Shown one piece after another: positions 52,401-57,208 of a stretch of DNA of 64,000 bases; position 1 is the first letter of the stretch, and each line of letters starts with the position of its first letter. The DNA is from Casuarius casuarius (lineage: Eukaryota; Chordata; Aves; Casuariiformes; Casuariidae). Below the pieces are notes generated by a model, which searched no databases, was not told the origin of the DNA, and was given only the letters and a program-made list of their open reading frames with translations. Location of the stretch: contig PTFA01000041.1 of the NCBI GenBank assembly GCA_003342895.1, positions 4,489,983 to 4,553,982 on the forward strand, in the 5' to 3' direction. Made by a program: the position numbers and the translations under genes.

Positions 52401-55133
52401 AAGCAGAAATCATCCACTATTTATTCCTTCAAGGAAGTTTGTTCATGCTTGGAGACTGCATCAAAGTAATGGAGCAGAACAACATCCTTTCCTCTTCCCT
52501 CTGTCCCTCCCTCCCCCCAACAACAACAAAGGTTTTTTTCTAATAGCAAAATAGTTGGAAAAGTTTCCAGAATCACCAAGTGTGAGTGTGAAATTTGGTA
52601 TGCTGCCTCTTGCTCCTCTGGCCAGGGTTGTCAGGGTTGTATTTTAAGGTTTATTGGAAAAATAAAAAGAGGCAAGAAATCTAACCTGCATGATCACTCA
52701 CTTCACAGTCCAGTGCAGGTTTGTGTTATCACTTTTTTACTACTATGGATTTCTTTCAGTAGATCTTCAGGGAGAAAAACTTTCTTCACACATTGATTGT
52801 TTAATTTTCAGCAATAAAATATGATAGTAAACTACAGACAGGAAGAATGTCTGCACTAAAAAGCAAGCCTATATACCACTATATCCCAATAACTGTATGT
52901 ACAGACTGCAATGCTGTGTCTAATACATTCTCTATGGAAGCAAAATGGCATTCCTTGCTCTCAGCATGAATTTATAAATATACGGAATTTTATTGTAGGA
53001 AAACCAGGTCAAATGGAAATGAAAGAGGAAGTACACATCAAAAATGCATAAAGCTGCACACCTTAACAGGGATTATTTGCCATAAACTAGAAGGGAAGGA
53101 GATGATACGCATTCTGCTGTCTGGTCAAAAGGCAGCTATTGCTAAGCATGTTGCTGGGAATGGTTATCTTATTATTTATTTCCGCTTTGCCTTTATAAAA
53201 CAGGCTGTTTTCCTCTGACCAGAACAAAAGGCGTTGCAGTTGAAAGCTCAAAAGCTGTCAGTGGTGATCTTTCTAATCCGCCTGGCTGGGGCTCGCAGGG
53301 AAGCTTGCCTTTTCCTCCCTGGGTAGGCACCCTCGGAAAGTGATCCTGCCTCATTAAGTCCCCTCCAGCCCTGCAAACAACATGGCAGAGTCTGGCATCT
53401 GCTAAACGCCTGAAATAAAGCAGTGCTGCTTCTAGTCACTTGACAGAGTCACTTCAGCGGACGCTGAGGTGGACTCGCTACCACCAGCGCTCCTTAATCT
53501 GCGACTTCTGGGAAAGTGACAGTGTAATAAGATAATGCGCTCTGCTAGACTCCCTGGCTCTGCGCAATCTCCCTCACACTTGATTAAGAAGAGCAGTTTC
53601 TAATGACTTTGGACCATTAGTTCTAAATGAGGTTAATGAATTAATTTAGCAGACACTAGTACTGGCTGTAGGTGAAGGTGGTATTAGTAGGTCTGGTAGG
53701 TTACAGGGGAGGTTAATGGCCTTGGTGACTCCAGGAGGGCCACCACATTACCCGCTCAAGGTGGTGCTTCTGCCCAGCGGCCCGCCCTGCTCCTCTTCTT
53801 TTAAGGGGGAGAAGATGACCGAGAAGACCGCGGGGTGCCCCCTCCATGCTCAGAGGGGCGCAGGGCCAGCAGCAGTGCTGGGCTCTGGCGGCCCCACACC
53901 CGGGGCCCGGGGGGGCCGGGGCAGCTCGCCCAGCAGCCCCCAGCCCGGCTCGGCGCTCGCCTGGTAACACCCTCGCTCCTGCGCCCCATCACCGGAGGAG
54001 GCGGCTCGTCCTTAGCAAATCAAGCAGCTTCCTCAAAATATATTGGGCAAGAGATTAACTTCCATCATAAAACACGCGATTTTAATGCGCGCTCTTCCAA
54101 GACGCTCCACTTGCGGTCTCTTATTAAAACAATATACCAGCGTAAGTGGAGGCTGCTCCCTTCTTTTAATTACTTTGATTAAAAACCCAGTCAGGCAAAA
54201 GTAAATATTTGATAATTAGTTAATAATAATTGCTCAGGATTTGTCGGGAAAGGACAACTCGCACGAGCTGTTTCGGGAACGAGAGCTAAACGTCAAACAG
54301 TCCCACAATTAGACCTTCTTTAAAAATGCACCGTGCAGTGAAATATTCACGGTGCCCTGGCATTGTTCGGGGAAGGAGGAGCGCGTTGCTTTTAATTAGT
54401 TGTGTTTTCAAGGGCTGCCTGATAGTAAACTAGCTAGATCAGTCATCTGTTATGGGAATTCGCTATTAGGAGGGAGCCTTGAGCCTTCGCACAGAGGCTC
54501 AGCTTCTCTCTTGGCACCGTGCAAGTTGCACGTAAACTGCACACTTTGGAAAGGGGTAGGCTAGAGAGATCTCCGTCTGAAGGCTGCCCGCAGGTACACG
54601 CACAGCTAGCAAAAGGCATGATACTCTGAATCCTGCCCTTTGGAAAAAGAAAGGAGGGAGAAAAAGCCTTTCCCTTCAAGTGTTCATTATCTTTCAGATT
54701 TCGGAGGCGAGACTTATTTAATTGCCTATGGGAGGAAACATTATTAAGATAATTGGCTATTCTGATCTTGTGAGAACGAGCAGCCTGCTCTATACAACAG
54801 CCCCAAAGAGCGGAAAATAAAGTCGGGAGGCAACGCCAGGGCGGGCGGAACTCGGGCGAGGACCGCGCCGCCTCGGTCCTTGGGCAGAAAGTTCCCCGCA
54901 GCCGGGCTCGGGTCGGTGCCGGCCCCATTGTCTGCGGTGCCCCATTGTTTGCCGTGCCCCATTGTCTGCCGTGCCCCATTGTCCGCCCTCCGCTCTCAGA
55001 GCCCCGCAGCCCCAGCGCTGAAACTGCTTGCCTGCGCTGAGACCCGACGTCCCCTGTGACACTCACCGCTTCGCAGAGCCCTGGCGAGGGCGAAGGTGAG
55101 GGCTGCACAGTGCAGCAGAAGTCCCCAATCCAT
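4209..55133 (-). CDS. NRP1: Neuropilin-1, 5' part (four coding exons, gene continues off left edge)
   Basis: Neuropilin-1 is a single-pass cell-surface co-receptor for class 3 semaphorins and VEGF-A, acting with plexins and VEGF receptors in axon guidance and angiogenesis. On the minus strand four exons join in frame: 55067-55133, 51616-51790, 9085-9266 and 4209-4436, giving 652 nt, i.e. 217 full codons plus one base. All seven visible splice sites obey GT/AG, with good pyrimidine tracts before the three acceptors. The product reads signal peptide (1-19), CUB a1 (about 25-139) and most of CUB a2 (from 145). Blocks such as KCGDTIKI, NPHFDLEDRDCK, GKIAPPP and FVSDYETHGAGFSIRYE are diagnostic of NRP1 rather than NRP2. 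The family is normally a little over 900 residues, so about three quarters, including the F5/8 (b1/b2), MAM and transmembrane parts, lies beyond base 1. Introns are 3,276, 42,349 and 4,648 bp. No frameshift or stop is seen in the exons. Confidence 0.97.
6550..6625. repeat. Purine-rich (GA) low-complexity tract
   Basis: Nearly continuous purines with AGAGAG, GGGAAAGAGGGAGGG and AAGAAAGAGAAAGAGA segments. The serine/leucine/phenylalanine-rich frame on the opposite strand is a compositional artefact. Confidence 0.8.
8868..8935. repeat. Ancient dispersed repeat motif in intron 3
   Basis: AATCCTCAGCTGCAGTGGAC then GTAATGATTTACACCCATTG has the 'TCCTCAGCTG ... TTTACACC' elements of the same old repeat class. 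It is degenerate and its boundaries are approximate. Confidence 0.35.
9085..9266 (-). CDS. NRP1: NRP1 coding exon 3: second half of CUB domain a1
   Basis: The exon is bounded by the acceptor TTTATCTACCAG|G and the donor AAAAGAG|GTGAGA and encodes residues 82-141 plus one base. It starts YDYVEVIDGDNAEG and ends YEVFKR. It completes the first CUB domain: Cys102 in KYCGK should pair with Cys80 of exon 2, and the GKIAPPPLVSSGP loop and FVSDYETHGAGFSIRYE strands are nearly identical to other vertebrate neuropilin-1 proteins as I know them. YDYVEV and the aromatic/Asp positions are the usual CUB signature. The acceptor follows a good pyrimidine tract and ends the 42 kb intron 2. Confidence 0.98.
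21690..21850. other. Isolated CpG-rich islet, intron 2
   Basis: About 15 CpG in roughly 150 bp, with GC-rich sequence ending abruptly at CCTCGCGGCATG and AT-rich intron beyond. No gene is recognised. Confidence 0.5.
23488..23690 (+). mobile_element. MIR-like tRNA-derived SINE relic
   Basis: GCAGAGCACTGGACTGGGAC resembles the tRNA-derived head of MIR-type SINEs. It is followed by GGCTCTATTTCTCTGCCATC and by GTGCCTCAGCTTCCC with a GGAAAATC...GATAT segment matching the MIR core, in the correct order and spacing. It is degenerate, with no obvious target-site duplication, as expected of an ancient copy. Confidence 0.72.
25856..25895 (+). repeat. Ancient dispersed repeat motif, second copy
   Basis: TTGACATCAGTGAGACTATT followed by CACGTAAACAAGGGTTTAG aligns with the 43139 copy (GACTTCAATGGGACT ... 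GTGAATAAG). It is degenerate. Confidence 0.4.
27425..27560. other. Isolated CpG-rich islet, intron 2
   Basis: About 14 CpG in roughly 135 bp, including TACGTACGCGT and GGAGCGGCGCGCCCC, with AT-rich sequence on both sides. Confidence 0.5.
28985..29165. other. Isolated CpG-rich islet, intron 2
   Basis: About 14 CpG in roughly 125 bp (29020-29145) within AT-rich intron. Open frames on both strands here reflect composition. Confidence 0.5.
31302..31325. repeat. Perfect 10-bp inverted repeat with 4-base loop, intron 2
   Basis: CTAACTTCCT (31302-31311) is complementary to AGGAAGTTAG (31316-31325). Both arms contain an AGGAAG/CTTCCT ETS-like core. Confidence 0.85.
34735..34915. other. Isolated CpG-rich islet, intron 2
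   Basis: Sharp CpG density: I count about 16 CpG in roughly 105 bp at 34800-34905, including GCGGCCGC at 34845-34852. It is flanked by AT-rich intron. It is a candidate intragenic regulatory element or unannotated promoter; no coding frame is convincing. Confidence 0.55.
35614..35644 (+). other. Canonical G-quadruplex motif in intron 2
   Basis: Four G-runs (GGG, GGGG, GGGGGG, GGG) are separated by loops of 4, 7 and 4 bases, satisfying the G3+N1-7 rule. It is part of a purine-rich tract running to about 35665, on the strand opposite to NRP1 transcription. Confidence 0.7.
36285..36570. other. GC-rich islet, intron 2
   Basis: GC-rich with moderate CpG content; several overlapping long frames exist on both strands with no recognised domain. 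It is probably compositional, and possibly regulatory. Confidence 0.4.
36995..37077 (+). mobile_element. CR1 LINE, 3'-terminal fragment
   Basis: The segment reads GGCAGGAAGTTGAACTAGAT, then GATCTCCTCAGGTCCCTTCC, then AATCCAAACG, and ends ATTCTATGATATTATGA. This matches the highly conserved 3' end of avian CR1 retrotransposons, including the terminal octamer-like ATTCTATG repeat in place of a poly-A tail. Only the last roughly 80 bp are recognisable, the usual extreme 5' truncation. It is direct evidence for an avian or close sauropsid genome. Confidence 0.88.
40195..40420 (-). mobile_element. MIR-like SINE relic, reverse orientation
   Basis: Read on the plus strand, CTAAGGACTTTACAAAGATT, then AATATTATCCACTCTAAGG, AAACTGAAGCTCAAAAAAGA and ACTTGCCCATGATCACGTGA follow the reverse complement of the MIR core (GGAAACTGAGGCTCAGAGAG ... 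ACTTGCCCAAGGTCACAC). It is degenerate but collinear over about 150 bp. A TCACGTGA palindrome has arisen inside it at 40359-40366. Confidence 0.75.
40610..40690. repeat. Ancient dispersed repeat motif, related class
   Basis: GATATAAATCACTGTAGCTC then CACTAACTTCAGTAGAATGA resembles the paired 'TAAATCAGTGTAGCTCCATT / GACTTCAGTGGA' motif common in old amniote repeats. It starts about 190 bp from the reverse MIR relic. Confidence 0.42.
41255..41325. repeat. AT/TG-rich microsatellite
   Basis: Imperfect alternating purine-pyrimidine tract (TATA/TGTA units) following TGCATGCATA. It is low-complexity and probably polymorphic. Confidence 0.9.
42079..42110. repeat. Perfect 16-bp tandem duplication
   Basis: Two identical adjacent copies of AATATGTCTATAATAT at 42079-42094 and 42095-42110. 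Confidence 0.92.
42528..42552. repeat. Poly-A/GAAA low-complexity run
   Basis: A run of about sixteen A followed by GAAAGA. No recognisable retroelement body lies upstream, so I cannot assign it as an insertion tail. Confidence 0.75.
43139..43195 (+). repeat. Ancient dispersed repeat motif (GACTTCAATGGGA class)
   Basis: TTGACTTCAATGGGACTG followed by TTTATGTGAATAAGATGAGC is one of several segments in the window sharing a core I recognise as a frequent old interspersed repeat in bird and reptile DNA. The source family (a CR1/L3-like LINE 3'UTR or an amniote SINE) cannot be settled by eye. Confidence 0.45.
44940..44993. repeat. Nested inverted repeats, intron 2
   Basis: TTATAGCTT (44966-44974) pairs with AAGCTATAA (44980-44988). 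CTTAATTAT (44940-44948) pairs with ATAATTAAG (44985-44993). The two right arms overlap, so the structures are mutually exclusive. Confidence 0.8.
48769..48801. repeat. Perfect 13-bp inverted repeat with 7-base loop, intron 2
   Basis: AAAGCATAGCATA (48769-48781) is exactly complementary to TATGCTATGCTTT (48789-48801). Confidence 0.92.
51400..51900. promoter_or_regulatory. CpG-rich patch around NRP1 exon 2
   Basis: About 500 bp of very GC- and CpG-rich sequence covers exon 2 and both its intron edges, including (CGG)5 at 51525-51539 about 75 bases downstream of the exon 2 donor. It is separated from the promoter island by more than 2 kb of AT-rich sequence. It may be an internal CpG island with alternative-promoter or regulatory activity, or simply a GC-rich exon context. 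Edges are approximate. Confidence 0.6.
51616..51790 (-). CDS. NRP1: NRP1 coding exon 2: first half of CUB domain a1
   Basis: The exon is bounded by the acceptor TTCCTTTGCAG|AC and the donor TGCAA|GTGAG and encodes residues 23-81, starting DKCGDTIKI and ending LEDRDCK. It contains Cys25 and Cys52, expected to form the first CUB disulphide, and Cys80, expected to pair with Cys102 in exon 3. The PGYLTSPGYP and CEWLIQAP segments are the conserved CUB core. It enters in phase 1 (G|AC = Asp23) and leaves after two bases of the Lys81 codon. In the mature receptor the a1 domain, with a2, contributes to semaphorin binding (family knowledge). The exon lies in a CpG-rich patch of its own (about 51.40-51.90 kb), separate from the promoter island. 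Confidence 0.98.
53760..54010. other. GC-rich patch in NRP1 intron 1
   Basis: A GC-rich stretch about 1.1 kb downstream of exon 1 contains a GGGG-CCC-GGGGGGG-CC-GGGG cluster near 53902-53921 that could form a G-quadruplex. It is possibly a satellite of the promoter CpG island. No gene is recognised; open frames through it are compositional. Confidence 0.5.
54923..54990. repeat. 17-bp tandem repeat, four copies, in NRP1 intron 1
   Basis: Four consecutive 17-bp units start at 54923, 54940, 54957 and 54974, each beginning CCCCATTGT. Units 2 and 3 differ by one base and unit 4 diverges at its end. The block starts 77 bases downstream of the exon 1 donor. Every unit carries ACAATG on the minus strand, the core of SOX-family sites; unit 2 has the full AACAATG. 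Confidence 0.9.
55067..55133 (-). CDS. NRP1: NRP1 coding exon 1: start codon and signal peptide
   Basis: The exon starts at the ATG at 55133-55131 and encodes 22 residues beginning MDWGLLLHCA plus the first base of the next codon. It ends at a strong donor (AGCG|GTGAGTG). The hydrophobic core LLLHCAALTFALA is a clear signal-peptide h-region. By analogy with mammalian NRP1, cleavage after Ala19 (ARA|LRS) would leave a mature N-terminus just before DKCGD. This ATG was chosen because it has A at -3 and G at +4, gives a signal peptide of normal length, and splices in phase to exon 2. The frame stays open upstream to a TGA at 55308-55310 but contains no upstream in-frame ATG. The exact N-terminal sequence is the least conserved part of the gene, so identification rests on position, frame and signal-peptide character. 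Confidence 0.93.
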
Positions 55134-55191
55134 CTTGCCGTCCGAGCGCAGGGAAAGGAGGAAAAAAAATGCCCTCCACACACAACTCTTC

Positions 55192-55311
55192 CTAGGTCTT
55201 AAATCCTCCAGCTGGAGTTGGGAGCAGAAAGCGCGGTCCGCAAGGGCAGTCCCCGTGGCAGAGAGAGGCTGGCTTCTCGTTTTGCGCCTCAAGTCGCCCG
55301 CATCCTGTCAT
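55192..55311 (-). other. Upstream ORF 2 in the putative NRP1 5'UTR
   Basis: An ATG at 55311 opens a 39-codon frame (starting MTGCGRLEAQ) that ends in TAG at 55192-55194, 58 bases before the NRP1 start. It is out of frame with NRP1. A third, five-codon (counting the stop) frame starts at 55303 (MRAT then stop). Such uORFs could lower main-frame translation if they lie within the mRNA, which is not established. Confidence 0.35.
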
Positions 55312-55377
55312 TTAGCTCCGGCTCCCTCTCCCTTTCCCCACACTTGTTCCTTCTCCAGGCGCCACTGCCCCTACCAT
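55312..55377 (-). other. Upstream ORF 1 in the putative NRP1 5'UTR
   Basis: An ATG at 55377 opens a 21-codon frame (starting MVGAVAPGEG) that ends in TAA at 55312-55314, 179 bases before the NRP1 start codon. It would be translated only if the transcript starts upstream of 55377. No conservation information is available. Confidence 0.35.
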
Positions 55378-55504
55378 TCCCAGCGAGACTAGAAAGCCAA
55401 ATGAAAACGAGGAAAAAAAAAAAAACAAACACACGAACAAGACAGACAAAAATCCTCGGGGCTGCCGGCACCTCGGACGCGCTCTGCCGGGAGGGCTTGG
55501 GCAC

Positions 55505-55514
55505 GGGGCGGGGG
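55505..55514 (+). promoter_or_regulatory. GC box (Sp1/KLF type)
   Basis: GGGGCGGGGG on the plus strand is a perfect GC-box match about 370 bp upstream of the NRP1 ATG and 33 bp from the assembly gap. Sp1-family factors bind such boxes in CpG-island promoters. Whether it lies in the promoter or within the 5'UTR is unknown because the start site is not defined. Confidence 0.55.
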
Positions 55515-55546
55515 TGCTCTGCGGAGAGGAGAGAAGGAGAGAGAGC

Positions 55547-56196
55547 NNNNNNNNNNNNNNNNNNNNNNNNNNNNNNNNNNNNNNNNNNNNNNNNNNNNNN
55601 NNNNNNNNNNNNNNNNNNNNNNNNNNNNNNNNNNNNNNNNNNNNNNNNNNNNNNNNNNNNNNNNNNNNNNNNNNNNNNNNNNNNNNNNNNNNNNNNNNNN
55701 NNNNNNNNNNNNNNNNNNNNNNNNNNNNNNNNNNNNNNNNNNNNNNNNNNNNNNNNNNNNNNNNNNNNNNNNNNNNNNNNNNNNNNNNNNNNNNNNNNNN
55801 NNNNNNNNNNNNNNNNNNNNNNNNNNNNNNNNNNNNNNNNNNNNNNNNNNNNNNNNNNNNNNNNNNNNNNNNNNNNNNNNNNNNNNNNNNNNNNNNNNNN
55901 NNNNNNNNNNNNNNNNNNNNNNNNNNNNNNNNNNNNNNNNNNNNNNNNNNNNNNNNNNNNNNNNNNNNNNNNNNNNNNNNNNNNNNNNNNNNNNNNNNNN
56001 NNNNNNNNNNNNNNNNNNNNNNNNNNNNNNNNNNNNNNNNNNNNNNNNNNNNNNNNNNNNNNNNNNNNNNNNNNNNNNNNNNNNNNNNNNNNNNNNNNNN
56101 NNNNNNNNNNNNNNNNNNNNNNNNNNNNNNNNNNNNNNNNNNNNNNNNNNNNNNNNNNNNNNNNNNNNNNNNNNNNNNNNNNNNNNNNNNNNNNNN
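55547..56196. other. Assembly gap (650 N)
   Basis: A run of 650 undetermined bases lies in the GC-rich upstream region of NRP1. It is flanked by a GA-rich tract on the left (55524-55546) and GC-extreme sequence on the right. Apparent open frames spanning it are artefacts. Confidence 0.99.
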
Positions 56197-56270
56197 GGCG
56201 CCCACCTGCGCCCGGAGCCGCCGCGGGTCCTGCGCGCCCGCGCACCCCGCCGCGCTGCCCCGCACCGCCC

Positions 56271-56293
56271 GGCCCCGGCCCCGGCCCCGGCCC
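56271..56293 (+). repeat. (GGCCCC)n hexanucleotide repeat, about 3.8 copies
   Basis: Three complete GGCCCC units and a partial fourth are in direct tandem. On the minus (NRP1 sense) strand this reads GGGGCC. With neighbouring bases at 56268-56270 it gives five runs of at least three G separated by two-base loops, a strong G-quadruplex-forming pattern. It lies 75 bases from the assembly gap and about 1.15 kb upstream of the NRP1 ATG. Confidence 0.9.
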
Positions 56294-57176
56294 GCTCCTT
56301 TCCCTTTCCTCCCCGCAAGTGCGTGCGTGCCCGGGGGCACCCGGCCCACGCGTGTCCCCCCGTGGGACAGCACCGTCCCTTGCCAGCGCGGGGGCTGCCG
56401 ACCTCGCTGGCGGGGCCGGGCAGCGGTGACCCCCTTGCATCCCTGCAGCCCCGGGGGACCTTCCCCGCACCCTCTGCCACCCGCCCCTGCTGCCGCCCCC
56501 TTTAGCCCACCCTGCCTCTCCTTCCTGCCCCCTGCTACTTCCCTCCGCCGTTCGTCCCCGGTGGTCTGTCCGTCTCCCACGGCGCCTCCGGAGGGGCCCG
56601 AGGGGCAGCCGGGCTCCCCTGGCCTGCTCTGCCCCCCAGGGAGGCTGCACGGCCTGAAGCCCCCTCCTGGAGTGCGTGTCTCCTTCCGAGCGATGCCCAC
56701 GCCGCCCGGGGGACAGGGGCGACACGGCGGGCTCTAAATCCCTCTGCTCCCTTGGGTGGCCTGGTGCGCGCCAGCGCGAGGGCCTGTCCCTTCCTGCCCT
56801 GCTCCCTGCGCTGCAGGGTGCTCCTTCGCCCGGGGAGCTACCACCTGGCTGCTGCTCTTACGTGGAGCGCTCCGAGCTCCCTCTGCGTCCGGGGAGCTGC
56901 TGATCCGGTCCCTGGGGTGGGGGCTGGAGGAAGAGCTCTGAAGCTGAAAGCTGAAACATGGCATTAAATGCTCCCAAAAGACGGGTTTGCGCTAGGAAAA
57001 TGACCTATGGCCAACGGTGGATGTCAGCCGCTCTCCTCGCTCACGGTGGAGTTTGGACCCGCTCCACAAGGAGACTTTCTGAAGGATCAGAGGGAGAAAA
57101 GCTGGGCTTTGCTAGGGGGCAGGGTCATGTTCCTGGAGCAGCTGGAGCTGTAAATCCCTGTCCACTCCGAAGATGT

Positions 57177-57208
57177 AACTATGTTTGAAATAATTTTCAA
57201 ACATAGTT
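57177..57208. repeat. Perfect 14-bp inverted repeat with 4-base loop, upstream of NRP1
   Basis: AACTATGTTTGAAA (57177-57190) is exactly complementary to TTTCAAACATAGTT (57195-57208), with a TAAT loop. The flanks can extend it imperfectly. A further AGATGTAAC (57171-57179) has its complement GTTACATCT at 57244-57252. Confidence 0.92.

Larger units (their letters stand above)
51791..55066 (-). other. NRP1: NRP1 intron 1
   Basis: A 3,276-bp intron between the signal-peptide exon and exon 2. Its ends are GC-rich; the middle (about 52.1-53.2 kb) is AT-rich and featureless. It carries a GC-rich patch at about 53.76-54.01 kb with long G-runs and a 17-bp tandem repeat near the donor. The segment 53.5-53.7 kb contains clustered TAAT/ATTA cores, as would be expected of homeodomain-type sites, but such cores are common in AT-rich DNA. 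Confidence 0.9.
54830..56900 (-). promoter_or_regulatory. NRP1: CpG-island promoter and 5'UTR region of NRP1 (interrupted by gap)
   Basis: The sequence around and upstream of exon 1 is strongly GC- and CpG-rich, in contrast to the AT-rich flanks. This is the usual form of a vertebrate CpG-island promoter. No TATA box is evident in the readable part next to the start codon. A perfect GC box lies at 55505-55514. The transcription start cannot be placed because 650 bases are missing at 55547-56196, exactly where the core promoter or distal 5'UTR would be expected. Boundaries are approximate. Confidence 0.8.

Noticed and set aside
54443..55183. 246-codon open frame overlapping exon 1 in another frame
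   Set aside because: It is a shadow of GC-rich sequence and the 17-bp repeat. The real coding frame of exon 1 is different.
54996..55292. Open frame continuing 53 codons upstream of the NRP1 start codon, in frame
   Set aside because: The first codon at 55292 is TTG, not ATG, and there is no in-frame ATG before the TGA at 55308-55310. The ATG at 55133 has strong context and gives a normal signal peptide.
55218..56737. Open frames of 360-480 codons on both strands
   Set aside because: They are produced by reading through 650 undetermined bases, with GC-rich flanks that lack stops.
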